From Stenotrophomonas indicatrix (GTDB lineage Bacteria; Pseudomonadota; Gammaproteobacteria; Xanthomonadales; Xanthomonadaceae), in the NCBI RefSeq assembly GCF_002750975.1, contig NZ_PEJS01000001.1, forward strand, positions 2,232,001 to 2,296,000: DNA of 64,000 nt. The letters run 5' to 3'. Both the position numbers and the translations under genes were made by a program. Under the pieces are notes generated by a model, which made no database searches, was not told the origin of the DNA, and saw only the letters and a list, made by a program, of their open reading frames with translations. Position 1 is the stretch's first letter; each line of letters opens with the position of its first letter. Positions 51,615 through 59,439 of the stretch are shown in pieces.

Positions 51615-51950
51615 CGGCGGGCGTAATTCCGTTGCCAAGGCAATCGGTCCAGGGAAAGTGCCGCCGAAGGGTGCAGCGTCATGCCGCGCATGCGTTGCCG
51701 GGCAACGCCTTGCAGGCCAGAGGACGGGCCGGTCTGCGCGCGGGACCCTCCTCCCGTGCGTGACAACCTGCCTGTCCGGGCCGCGCAGGGCGACCCATCA
51801 TGTGAAGAGTGTGCGAGGGCGTTCATCGCTGTCAACAGGACCTAAGTCACAGGCGCGATGTGCGGACTGGTTATCAGCCCATCACCGGCGGTCATCAACG
51901 GGCTGCACGGCGCTGCCGATAATGGTTCTCCCCGGCGACGAATCGAGCCC
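51615..51950. other. Divergent intergenic region, no gene seen
   Basis: These 336 bases between the GH3 gene and the VOC gene must hold both promoters. GATAAT at about 51919-51924 is a possible -10 for the VOC gene without a convincing -35. No SMAG or long palindrome lies here. I see no coding frame with plausible codon use. Confidence 0.5.
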
Positions 51951-52385
51951 ATGACCGTACATCGCGACTTCGACCATCTCTGGCGCGACCGCTGTGACAC
52001 CTCCAGCCAGCGCAGCCCGCGCGTGCTGATCCGGGTGTTCGTCGCCCCCGGCGAACTGGAACGCAGCGTGGCCTTCTACGAGCAGCTGCAGGGCGTGGTC
52101 GCCGATGCCGGCTTTCCGTTTCCCGATGCGGGCCTGCGGCTGGCGATGGTCGGTGCGTTCCTGCTGATCGAAGGCTGCGACGAGGCGCTGGCGCCGTTCA
52201 CGTCGACCACGGGCACGTTGCTGGTCGACGACGTTCGGCCTTATCACGACAAGCTGGTGGCCGCCGGCGCCGAGATCATCTTTCCGCTGCAGGTGGTACC
52301 GACCGGTGCGGCGTTCAATGCGGTGCATCCTGATGGCACCGTGGTCGAGTACGTGCACCACCGGCCGGACCCGCAGGGGCGGTGA
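51951..52385 (+). CDS. VOC-superfamily (glyoxalase/bleomycin-resistance-like) protein
   Basis: The 144-residue protein has the paired beta-alpha-beta-beta-beta layout: 'VLIRVFVAPGELERSVAFYE', 'LRLAMVGAFLLIEG', 'GTLLVDDVRPYHDKLVAAGA' and 'FNAVHPDGTVVEYVHH'. Metal-site residues are partly absent at the first position, so it may be a binding protein and not an enzyme. The ATG at 51951 is the best-placed start; the frame extends upstream without domain content. It ends just before repeat material containing palindrome copy E. Confidence 0.75.
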   Translation: MTVHRDFDHLWRDRCDTSSQRSPRVLIRVFVAPGELERSVAFYEQLQGVVADAGFPFPDAGLRLAMVGAFLLIEGCDEALAPFTSTTGTLLVDDVRPYHDKLVAAGAEIIFPLQVVPTGAAFNAVHPDGTVVEYVHHRPDPQGR

Positions 52386-52467
52386 GGTGGCGGCCGGGCT
52401 GCGCCCGGCACCCGCAGAGGCAACGGCCAATGCAACAGCAGAAGCAAAAGCTGGGCTCCTATGGGTA

Positions 52468-52569
52468 GGCGGGGTGGGTCCGGTTGCGGGGGACGCCGTG
52501 AATCCATCCATGGAGGCTCGGTCGCGCCATCCATGGCGCTCACGCCCCCGCAACCGGACCCACCCCGCC
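52468..52569 (+). repeat. Long covarying palindrome, copy E
   Basis: Perfect 25-bp arms (52468-52492 with 52545-52569) enclose a 52-nt loop. The arms equal copy C, while the loop's left half differs (AATCCATCCATGGAGG) and the nested hairpin is GCGCC-ATCCAT-GGCGC. A GC-rich hairpin and CAACAG-like tract precede it. This is a half island, without a partner palindrome. Confidence 0.9.
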
Positions 52570-52591
52570 TTCGACAGATCTCCGGCGCGCA

Positions 52592-52668
52592 GTAGATCCA
52601 CGCCATGCGTGGATGTTTTTCCCATGAACCTTTGCGGCATATGTCATCCACGCATGGCGTGGATCTAC
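52592..52668. repeat. SMAG pair bracketing the AraC upstream region
   Basis: A forward GTAGATCCACGC type (52592-52615) and an inverted one (52645-52668) are separated by 29 bases. The second ends 9 bases before the AraC start codon. Confidence 0.85.
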
Positions 52669-52677
52669 AATTCCTCC

Positions 52678-53358
52678 ATGTCCACCCCCGCTCTACCCTG
52701 GAATGGCACCCTGCTGCTGGATGCACACGTGGCCGTGCTGCAGGGCCACGCCGGTGACAGCGCCGCGCATGCGCACTACGCCCATCAGCTGCTGCTGAGC
52801 GACGGCGACCCTTGGCAGGTCGAGATCGATGGCGTGCAGCAGCAGGGCGAACGGCTGTGGCTGCGCTCCTTCCAATCGCACGCGATCCTGTCGGCGCCCG
52901 CTGACGGCTGCACGGTGTTCCTCGAACCGGCACATGCCGACCTCGAACAGATCCAGCAGCATCTGCAGTCGTTGCCCGGCAATGCCGCGCAGCTGCACGA
53001 GTGGCTGCCGCGACTGAGCCGCCCACAGCCCCTGGACCGCCGTGTGCAGGCGGCGCTGGCCCGCATCACCCATCACCTGCCCGGCCCGGTGCCGGCCGCC
53101 GATATCGCCGAGGCCGCGCATCTGTCGACCAGCCAGCTGCATCGGCGCTTCCAGTCCGAGCTGGCAGTGACCCTGCGCGGCTGGGTGCTGTGGCAACGGC
53201 TGCGCAGTGCGCTGGCGCATCATCTGCGCGGGCACAGCCTGACCGACAGCGCGCATGCCGCCGGTTTCGCCGATCTTCCCCACCTCTCGCGCAGCCTGCG
53301 CCGCATGTTCGGCATCGGTGCCGCGCAACTGCAGGGCCTGCAGCTGCACGCGGCCTGA
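52678..53358 (+). CDS. AraC-family regulator
   Basis: The 226-residue regulator has a small N-terminal cupin-like sensing part ('AHAHYAHQLLLSDGDPWQVE') and a C-terminal double helix-turn-helix. The latter reads 'ADIAEAAHLSTSQLHRRFQS', then 'SLTDSAHAAGFADLPHLSRS', ending 'RRMFGIGAAQLQ'. The ATG at 52678 sits directly behind a SMAG hairpin, so the SMAG occupies the ribosome-binding region. It ends 8 bases from the convergent hydroxylase-like gene. Its target is not apparent. Confidence 0.8.
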   Translation: MSTPALPWNGTLLLDAHVAVLQGHAGDSAAHAHYAHQLLLSDGDPWQVEIDGVQQQGERLWLRSFQSHAILSAPADGCTVFLEPAHADLEQIQQHLQSLPGNAAQLHEWLPRLSRPQPLDRRVQAALARITHHLPGPVPAADIAEAAHLSTSQLHRRFQSELAVTLRGWVLWQRLRSALAHHLRGHSLTDSAHAAGFADLPHLSRSLRRMFGIGAAQLQGLQLHAA

Positions 53359-53366
53359 CGCATCGA

Positions 53367-54257
53367 TCACCCGCGCCTGCGCAGTCCTTCCGGAAGTTCC
53401 GGCACCTCGCCATGGGGCAGCGCGCGGAAGGGGGCCAGCAGTTGTGCGGAATAAGCCTGCGGATAGTCCGGCTGGCTGCCGATGCCCAGATCACGCTGCC
53501 GCAACCGATAGCCCGGTGCATCAAACGCGGTCCCCAGCAGGTGGTCCCACACGGTGAAGAACAAACCGAAATTGACATCACCTGCAGTGCCATAGCGGAT
53601 GTGGTGGAAGCGGTGCAGCGGTGCCCATGCCATCACCCGGCCCAACACACCCGGGCGCATGTCCACGTTGGAATGCTGCAGCAGCAGCTGGATCGCGATG
53701 GCGAACGCCAGCACCGCAGCCACCGGCATCGGCATGCCCAACAGCAGCAGCGGCAGTACGCCGCCCACCGCTTCGGCGGCCTGGTGCAGTGGGTGTTTCA
53801 TCAAACCATTGAAGCCATACATGCGGGTCACGCTGTGATGCACCGCATGCAGCCGCCACAACCAGCCGATGCGATGGCTGGCGTAGTGCACCAGGGTGAT
53901 GCCAAGGTCAGCCGCGATGATCGCCACCAGCACCTGCAGCGCGAATGGCCACTGCGTCGGCCAGACGTGCCAGGGCACGATTGCCGCCAGCATCGGCACC
54001 GTGGCGATCGCCAGCAGGTTCAGGCTTTCATTGACCAGCGCATGCAGGACGTCGCGCAGGCGGTCCCCCTGGTCGTGGTTGAACGCCGGATCGTATGGCC
54101 ACAGCCGCTCGGCAGCGAACGACACCGCGATGGCGACAGCCAGCAAGGCAAGCAGCCACAGCGGGTCACCGTGGGAGTGGCCGACCCAGGTGATGGCGGC
54201 GGCAACAAAACCCAGCAGGAACAACGGGGCATACAGGCGGAGCATCCAGTGCTTCAT
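53367..54257 (-). CDS. Sterol desaturase / fatty acid hydroxylase family membrane protein
   Basis: This 296-residue integral membrane di-iron protein carries the three histidine motifs of the FA_hydroxylase family: 'LVHYASHRIGWLW', 'LHAVHHSVTRMYGFN' and 'LHRFHHIRYG', with another His in 'LLLQHSNVD'. Four to five helices surround them. Family members hydroxylate or desaturate lipids using oxygen. The lipid substrate is unknown. The ATG at 54257 is the best start. It is divergent from the LysR gene at 54424. Confidence 0.85.
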   Translation of the reverse strand: MKHWMLRLYAPLFLLGFVAAAITWVGHSHGDPLWLLALLAVAIAVSFAAERLWPYDPAFNHDQGDRLRDVLHALVNESLNLLAIATVPMLAAIVPWHVWPTQWPFALQVLVAIIAADLGITLVHYASHRIGWLWRLHAVHHSVTRMYGFNGLMKHPLHQAAEAVGGVLPLLLLGMPMPVAAVLAFAIAIQLLLQHSNVDMRPGVLGRVMAWAPLHRFHHIRYGTAGDVNFGLFFTVWDHLLGTAFDAPGYRLRQRDLGIGSQPDYPQAYSAQLLAPFRALPHGEVPELPEGLRRRG

Positions 54258-54353
54258 GGCTGGCTCTGAACAGTGAGGGGCCTGCATGCTGGCGCGGCAT
54301 GCGGGCTGCAGGCTTGAACAAACAGCGCAACCCCGCGTCCGCTCACGTTGAAT

Positions 54354-54393
54354 GCCCACCTTGGTGGGCGATCCACGTCTGGCGTGGATCTAC
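54354..54393 (-). repeat. Hairpin plus SMAG upstream of a LysR gene
   Basis: GCCCACC / GGTGGGC (54354-54369) is followed by a minus-strand GTAGATCCACGC-type SMAG (54371-54393), ending 30 bases before the LysR ATG. Confidence 0.8.
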
Positions 54394-54423
54394 AATGACG
54401 ACCTCATCGCGGCCGGGACCGGC

Positions 54424-55329
54424 ATGGACTCCTTCACCTTGATGCGCGCCTTCCGCCGCATCGTCGAACGCGGCAGCCTGGCCCGCGCCGCCGAAGACCT
54501 GGGCCTGTCGCCAGCCGGGCTGAGCAAGCAGCTGCGCACGCTGGAAACGCACCTGGGCGTAGTACTGCTGCAGCGGACCACCCGCCGCATGAGCCTGACC
54601 GAAACCGGCCATGCCTATTACCGCGAATGCTGCCGCCTGCTCGATGAGCTGGACGCGCTGGAGCGCGGCATCGCCGAACAGCGCGGCGAAGTAAGCGGAC
54701 GTCTGCGCGTCAATGCACCGCAGTCATTCGCGCTGAGCACGCTGTCGCCATTGCTGCCACGCTTCCTGCAGCAGCATCCGCAACTTGCACTGGACCTGGT
54801 GATGGAAGACCGGCTGCTCGATGCGGTTGGCGAAGGGTTCGATGTATCCCTGCGCATCCGCGCCGAACTGGAAGATTCGCGACTGGTCGCACGCCGCCTG
54901 GCTTCACTGCAGCAGGTGCTGTGCGCGGCACCATCCTATCTGCAGCAGCATCCGGCACCGCAGGTGGTGGAAGAACTGCAGGCGCACAGCGTGCTTGGCT
55001 ACAGCCTGTCCGATTCACCCGGCAGCTGGCCGCTGCTCGGCCCCGATGGCCAGGTCACGGTGCCCCTGCCGACACGGGTCACCGCCAACAACAGCCTGCT
55101 GCTGCGTGACCTGCTGGTCGCCGGCCTCGGTATCGGTGCGCTGCCCTCGTTCCTGGCCGCACCGGCACTGGCCAGCGGCGAACTGCAGCAGGTGCTGCCC
55201 GACCATCGCTATCCGCCGCGGTTCGTCTACGCGGTCTACCCCACCGCGCGCCACCTGCAACCGAAGGTACGCGCCTTCATCGATTTCCTGCACGCCGAGC
55301 TGCCTGCCTGCGCCGGGCTGGATTCGTAA
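54424..55329 (+). CDS. LysR-family regulator
   Basis: This 301-residue LysR protein has the helix-turn-helix 'FRRIVERGSLARAAEDLGLS', then 'AGLSKQLRTLETHLGVVLLQ'. The CrgA-like effector domain begins 'GRLRVNAPQSFALSTLSPLL' and includes 'TRVTANNSLLLRDLLVAGLG'. The ATG at 54424 is the family start; an upstream in-frame ATG would run through a SMAG repeat. It probably regulates either the divergent hydroxylase gene or the downstream DsbA-like/cyclase pair. Confidence 0.86.
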   Translation: MDSFTLMRAFRRIVERGSLARAAEDLGLSPAGLSKQLRTLETHLGVVLLQRTTRRMSLTETGHAYYRECCRLLDELDALERGIAEQRGEVSGRLRVNAPQSFALSTLSPLLPRFLQQHPQLALDLVMEDRLLDAVGEGFDVSLRIRAELEDSRLVARRLASLQQVLCAAPSYLQQHPAPQVVEELQAHSVLGYSLSDSPGSWPLLGPDGQVTVPLPTRVTANNSLLLRDLLVAGLGIGALPSFLAAPALASGELQQVLPDHRYPPRFVYAVYPTARHLQPKVRAFIDFLHAELPACAGLDS

Positions 55330-55421
55330 CCGCCAGCGAAAACTGAGCTGCCCGCCGCGTGCTGTTTCGGCCCGGCGCCACTGCCTACTCTGCCGCCTCC
55401 CCTCTCACGGACGGCAGGCCG

Positions 55422-56072
55422 ATGATCGCCTCTCCTTCGCTGACCACCACTGCACCGGTGGTCGATTTCTTTCATGACGTGGTCTGCGGCTGGTGCTTCG
55501 TGCTGGCCCCGCGCCTGCAGCAGGTCTCGGTCGAACTCGGCATCCAGGTCCGCCACCGCAGCTTCGTGCTGCAGGACTCGCGCGAACAGATCATCGAGGT
55601 ATTCGGCTCGATGCCGCGCACCAAGGCCATCATCCTGCGCCACTGGGCCGACTGCGCCGCGCATGACGACAGCGCGCGCATCGATATCGACGGCATGCGG
55701 GCACAGGACTTCGAATACCCTTCCGGTTGGCTGGGTGCACTGGCCTGCCAGGCCGCCGGCATGCTCGGCGGCAACGCCGCACACGGCGCGATGTTCGATG
55801 CCGTGCAGTGGGCGCACCTGCACCAGCACCGAAACATCGGTGACGTCGAGGTGCTGCTGGACATCGCCGAACACCTGGGGCATCAGCGTGGCGTCTTCGC
55901 CGACCGGATGCGCAGCGATGAGGTGCGCCAGCGCGTGCAGGCCGACCGCGCTGAAGCTGCCGCGCTCGGCATCCGCTCCATCCCCACCGTCATCACCGGC
56001 AACGGCCTGCGCCTGCAGACCCTGCCGCTGCCGCAACTGCGCCAGGCCCTGGCGCCGCTGGTCGCGGCCTGA
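55422..56072 (+). CDS. DsbA-family (FrnE-like) oxidoreductase
   Basis: This 216-residue thioredoxin-fold protein has a CGWC redox motif near the N-terminus ('FFHDVVCGWCFVLAPRLQQV') and the conserved cis-proline loop 'GIRSIPTVI'. A helical insert lies between. It has no signal peptide, so it is probably a cytoplasmic DsbA/FrnE-like thiol oxidoreductase or isomerase. The ATG at 55422 is preferred over one 21 codons upstream. It lies 92 bases behind the LysR gene and 34 before the cyclase. Confidence 0.8.
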   Translation: MIASPSLTTTAPVVDFFHDVVCGWCFVLAPRLQQVSVELGIQVRHRSFVLQDSREQIIEVFGSMPRTKAIILRHWADCAAHDDSARIDIDGMRAQDFEYPSGWLGALACQAAGMLGGNAAHGAMFDAVQWAHLHQHRNIGDVEVLLDIAEHLGHQRGVFADRMRSDEVRQRVQADRAEAAALGIRSIPTVITGNGLRLQTLPLPQLRQALAPLVAA

Positions 56073-56106
56073 GCCGCACCGTTCCCCCACCTTCAAGGAG
56101 ATTCCC

Positions 56107-57114
56107 ATGACCCCACGTACCCTGGACACCGCCCTGGCCCTGCTGTTGGCCGGCGCCGCAGCTTCCACCACCGTGTCCGCGCACGAACGCGTTCCCTCCG
56201 GCCAGCAGGTCGGCACCAGCCCCTGGGGGCCGAAGGACGAGATCGGCCGCCTCAACCTGATCACCGAGGCCTCACGCGCAGCGATCCTGTCGCGGGTCAG
56301 CGACGGCAAAGCCTACGATCTGGCCACCGAGTACTACGTCGGCATGCCCAGCTGGCAGGATGCCGGCGACCCGCACTACCAGTTCTGGATGACCCACACC
56401 CCGCGCGGCACGGTGATGGACGACCCGATGGGCGTAGGCGAGACGATGAACCTCACCCGCAGCTACACCGGCACCGCGTTCTCGATGTACAGCCACACCG
56501 GCACCCACATCGATGCGCTGAACCACTTCGGCATCCATGGAAAGATCTGGAACGGCTTCGAGGCCGACAAGCACCTCGGCGACCGCGGCTGGAACGTCAC
56601 CGGCATCGAGAAATTCCCGCCGCTGATCGCCCGTGGCGTACTGATCGACGTGGCCGGCGCCAAGGGCATGGACATGCTGCCGGACAGCTACCGCGTCACC
56701 CGCCAGGACCTGAAGGATGCGCTGGCACGCCAGCACGTGCAGCTGCAGCAGGGCGACATCGTACTGATCCGCACCGGTCGCATGCGCCTGTTCGAACAGC
56801 CCAAGGCCTACATGGCCAACCCGCCGGGCATGGGCCTGGATGCGGCGCGTTTCCTGGTGGAGGACAGCGGCGCGATGATCGTCGGCGCCGACAACCTCAG
56901 CTTCGAGACCTTCCCTTCCGAAGTGTCCGACGACTACGTGCCGCTGCACACCTACCTGCTGGCGCAGCAGGGCGCGCCGATCATCGAGCTGGTGGCGCTG
57001 GATGAACTGGCGCGCGACAAGGTCTACGAGTTCGCCTTCATCGGTGGCCCGCTGAAGATCCGCGGCGGCGACGCCGCGCCACTGCGCCCGGTGGCCCTGC
57101 CGGTCCGCCCGTGA
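56107..57114 (+). CDS. Secreted cyclase-family (KynB-like) metal hydrolase
   Basis: This 335-residue cyclase-superfamily protein has a signal peptide (LALLLAGAAASTTVSA). The metal signature is SHTGTHIDALNHFG (HxGTHxDxxxHF). Further conserved blocks are 'GDIVLIRTGRMRLFE', 'SGAMIVGADNLSFETF' and 'ELARDKVYEFAFIGGPLKIR'. Relatives hydrolyse N-formylkynurenine or other amides and lactones; the substrate here is unknown. AAGGAG lies 7 bases before the ATG. A terminator follows. Confidence 0.87.
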   Translation: MTPRTLDTALALLLAGAAASTTVSAHERVPSGQQVGTSPWGPKDEIGRLNLITEASRAAILSRVSDGKAYDLATEYYVGMPSWQDAGDPHYQFWMTHTPRGTVMDDPMGVGETMNLTRSYTGTAFSMYSHTGTHIDALNHFGIHGKIWNGFEADKHLGDRGWNVTGIEKFPPLIARGVLIDVAGAKGMDMLPDSYRVTRQDLKDALARQHVQLQQGDIVLIRTGRMRLFEQPKAYMANPPGMGLDAARFLVEDSGAMIVGADNLSFETFPSEVSDDYVPLHTYLLAQQGAPIIELVALDELARDKVYEFAFIGGPLKIRGGDAAPLRPVALPVRP

Positions 57115-57136
57115 CCCGATAGCCGGGCCAGGGTGG

Positions 57137-57166
57137 GCGGTGCCGACCTTGGCCGGCACCGCTTTT
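57137..57166 (+). terminator. Rho-independent terminator after the cyclase gene
   Basis: The stem GCGGTGCCG / CGGCACCGC with an 8-base loop is followed by TTTTCC, 22 bases after the stop. Confidence 0.8.
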
Positions 57167-57191
57167 CCCGCATCCAGGCCCCCGTTCCCCA

Positions 57192-57215
57192 GTAGATCCA
57201 CGCCCTGCGTGGATG
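57192..57215 (+). repeat. SMAG repeat (GTAGATCCACGC type)
   Basis: GTAG plus the stem ATCCACGC / GCGTGGAT with a CCT loop variant. It lies between the terminator and the LexA box. Confidence 0.85.
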
Positions 57216-57258
57216 CTTTACCTCCTTCAGCAAGCTGAAACCCCGCCCTCCGATTTCA

Positions 57259-57273
57259 TTAGTAATATTACTC
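57259..57273 (+). promoter_or_regulatory. LexA box of the imu cassette
   Basis: TTAG-TAATAT-TACTC matches the Xanthomonadales LexA motif TTAG-N6-TACTA at 8 of 9 fixed bases. It lies 128 bases before imuA, so SOS control of the whole cassette is expected. Confidence 0.75.
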
Positions 57274-57400
57274 ACAAGCCGAGTAGCATGTCCGGTCTCA
57301 GCCCCTGATATCGGCCTGTCGATACTCGCTCCATGCCTGCCGTTTCCGCCCACTTCTGCCGCTTCCCGCCAGCCCGGCGCCTCCCCCGGAGGACCGGCTG

Positions 57401-58015
57401 ATGGGCGCCGTCGTCGCCCTCGACCGCCTGCTGGACGGCCGCCAGGTCTGGCGCGGGCCGGCACGCCAGGGGCAGGCCCGCGACCATCTGGCCAGTGGCC
57501 ACCCGGCGCTGGACGCGCGCCTGCCCGGCGGTGGCTGGCCAGCCAGCGGGCTGTGCGAAGTACTGCAGGCCGCACCCGGGGTCGGTGAACTGGCCCTGGT
57601 CTGGCCGGCGCTGGCAAAGCTGAGCCAGCAACCACGACCGATCGTGCTGGTCGCCCCACCCCATCGCCCGCACGCCCCGGCATGGGCCGCCGCCGGGCTC
57701 GACCTGGCCCAGCTGCAGATCATCCACGCCGCACCAAAGCAGGCGCTGTGGGCGGCCGAGCAGTGCCTGCGCTCTGCCGCCTGCGCCGCCGTGCTGTGCT
57801 GGCCGCAGCAGGCCGACGATCGTGCCCTGCGCCGCTTGCAGGTTGCCGCCGACAGCGGCCAGTGCCTGGGTTTCGTGTTCCGCGAGGCCCGCGCCGCCCG
57901 CAACCCCTCCCCGGCCAGCCTGCGCCTGCAGCTCGACCATGGCCAGGTGCGGGTGCTGAAGTGCCGCGGCGGGCTGCCACCAGCGCAGCCGTTGCCGCTG
58001 GCCATCGCCCACTGA
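57401..58015 (+). CDS. imuA: SOS mutagenesis protein ImuA
   Basis: The 204-residue protein is RecA-like in fold but without a Walker A motif. It has 'HLASGHPALDARLPGGGWPA', which mirrors the RecA/SulA-type start, and 'GLCEVLQAAPGVGELALVWP'. With ImuB and DnaE2 it forms the error-prone translesion synthesis machine that acts after DNA damage. The ATG at 57401 follows 'CCGGCTG' with weak Shine-Dalgarno support. It ends 9 bases before imuB. Confidence 0.88.
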   Translation: MGAVVALDRLLDGRQVWRGPARQGQARDHLASGHPALDARLPGGGWPASGLCEVLQAAPGVGELALVWPALAKLSQQPRPIVLVAPPHRPHAPAWAAAGLDLAQLQIIHAAPKQALWAAEQCLRSAACAAVLCWPQQADDRALRRLQVAADSGQCLGFVFREARAARNPSPASLRLQLDHGQVRVLKCRGGLPPAQPLPLAIAH

Positions 58016-58024
58016 GGCCGCGCC

Positions 58025-59434
58025 ATGCACTGGGCCTGCCTGTTGTTGCCGCAGCTGGCGCTGGACAGCGTGCTGCGCCTGCAGCCCGATCCACAGCGGC
58101 CACTGGTACTGCTGCAGGGGCCGGCGCAGCGTCGTGTGCTGCGTGCGGTCAGCCCTGCCGCGCGGGCAGCGGGGCTGCGCCCGGGCATGCTGCTGTCGGC
58201 CGCGCAGGTGCTGGTGCAGGACCTGCAGCTGCATGACTACGATCCCAGCGCCGAACAGCACACCCGGCAGTTGCTGGCCAGCTGGCTGTATGCCACCAGC
58301 TCGCTGGTCAGCCTCGATTTTCCGCATGCGCTGGTGCTGGAGATCGGTGCCAGCCGTGCCCTGTTCGGCGATTGGCTGACGATCGAACAACGCCTGCGCA
58401 ACGGCCTGCACGACCTGGGCTTCCGCCATCGCCTGGTCGCTGCCCCCAACCCGCATGCCGCGCGCGTGCTGGCCAATGTGCACGATGGCCTTGGCATCGA
58501 TGCGCAGCAGCTGCCCGCCGCACTGGCACAGCTGCCACTGGCACGTAGTGGCCTGCCCGTTGATGCGGTGACCGTGCTGGCACGCTCCGGTCTGCGCACG
58601 CTGGGGGCGGCCTTCAACCTGCCGCGCGAAAGCCTGGCCCGCCGCTTCGCCCCCGAGGTACTGCAGCAGTTGGATGCCGTGCGCGGTTTGGGCAACGCGC
58701 CGCTGCGCTATTACAAGCCGCCGGACCGGTTCGATGCGCGCATCGAATTCGAATACGAGATCGAATCCAGCCAGGCCCTGCTGTTCCCGCTGCGGCGCCT
58801 GCTGCTGGATCTGGCCGCATTCCTGTGTTCGCGCGATGGTGGCGTGCAGCGTTTCGATCTGCATTTCGAGCATGACCTGCTGCCGGCCAGCGTGCTGACC
58901 ATCGGCCTGCTGGCCCCCGAACGCGATGCGGCGCTGCTGTTCGAGATCGCACGCAACCGCATGGAAGCCTTCGCCCTGCCCGCCGGCAGCCGTGCGCTGC
59001 GCCTGCAGGCCGAGCAGCTGCCGCCGTTCGTGCCGGCCGCACGTGACCTGTTCGATACCCGCCCGGCGCAGGCGATGCCATGGACCCAGCTGCGCGAGCG
59101 CCTGCGTGCCCGCCTCGGCGATGACGCCGTGCAGCCACTGGCCGTGCAGGCCGACCACCGCCCCGAACGCGCCAGTGGCACCCAGCCACCGGCCAAGCCA
59201 CCCGCTTGGTGGCCGCTGCGCCCCGGCTGGCTGCTGGAGACGCCACAGCCGCTGCGCGATCCGCGCCTGCGTATCGTCGCCGGGCCGGAACGGATCGAAT
59301 CGGGCTGGTGGGACCAGGCCGATGCACGCCGCGACTATTACGTGGTGGAAACCGCGCAGGGCCAGCGTGGCTGGGCCTTCCGCACGCGCAATGATCCGCA
59401 TGCGCCGTGGATGCTGCACGGCTGGTTCGGTTGA
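58025..59434 (+). CDS. imuB: Translesion-synthesis protein ImuB (Y-family-like)
   Basis: This 469-residue Y-family polymerase homologue lacks the catalytic acidic triad: the N-terminus reads '[19 protein letters not shown]' where polymerases have the first Asp motif. Conserved are '[20 protein letters not shown]', '[15 protein letters not shown]' and the C-terminal '[18 protein letters not shown]'. ImuB is thought to be the hub that links DnaE2 to the beta clamp and ImuA. Its stop is 5 bases before the dnaE2 start. Confidence 0.92.
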   Translation: MHWACLLLPQLALDSVLRLQPDPQRPLVLLQGPAQRRVLRAVSPAARAAGLRPGMLLSAAQVLVQDLQLHDYDPSAEQHTRQLLASWLYATSSLVSLDFPHALVLEIGASRALFGDWLTIEQRLRNGLHDLGFRHRLVAAPNPHAARVLANVHDGLGIDAQQLPAALAQLPLARSGLPVDAVTVLARSGLRTLGAAFNLPRESLARRFAPEVLQQLDAVRGLGNAPLRYYKPPDRFDARIEFEYEIESSQALLFPLRRLLLDLAAFLCSRDGGVQRFDLHFEHDLLPASVLTIGLLAPERDAALLFEIARNRMEAFALPAGSRALRLQAEQLPPFVPAARDLFDTRPAQAMPWTQLRERLRARLGDDAVQPLAVQADHRPERASGTQPPAKPPAWWPLRPGWLLETPQPLRDPRLRIVAGPERIESGWWDQADARRDYYVVETAQGQRGWAFRTRNDPHAPWMLHGWFG

Positions 59435-59439
59435 GCCCC

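Noticed and set aside
51600..51620. GTAAACGTTTTC near the GH3 start as a LacI-type operator
   Set aside because: It lies in the first codons of the GH3 gene (Met-Lys-Thr-Phe-Thr), and the symmetry can be explained by the codons alone.
48690..51626. 978-residue open frame on the plus strand opposite the GH3 gene
   Set aside because: It is antisense to a protein with conserved catalytic motifs, with no family signature of its own.
57272..59419. 715-residue open frame on the minus strand opposite imuA and imuB
   Set aside because: It is a shadow of the SOS cassette, Gln/His/Arg-rich and without domains.
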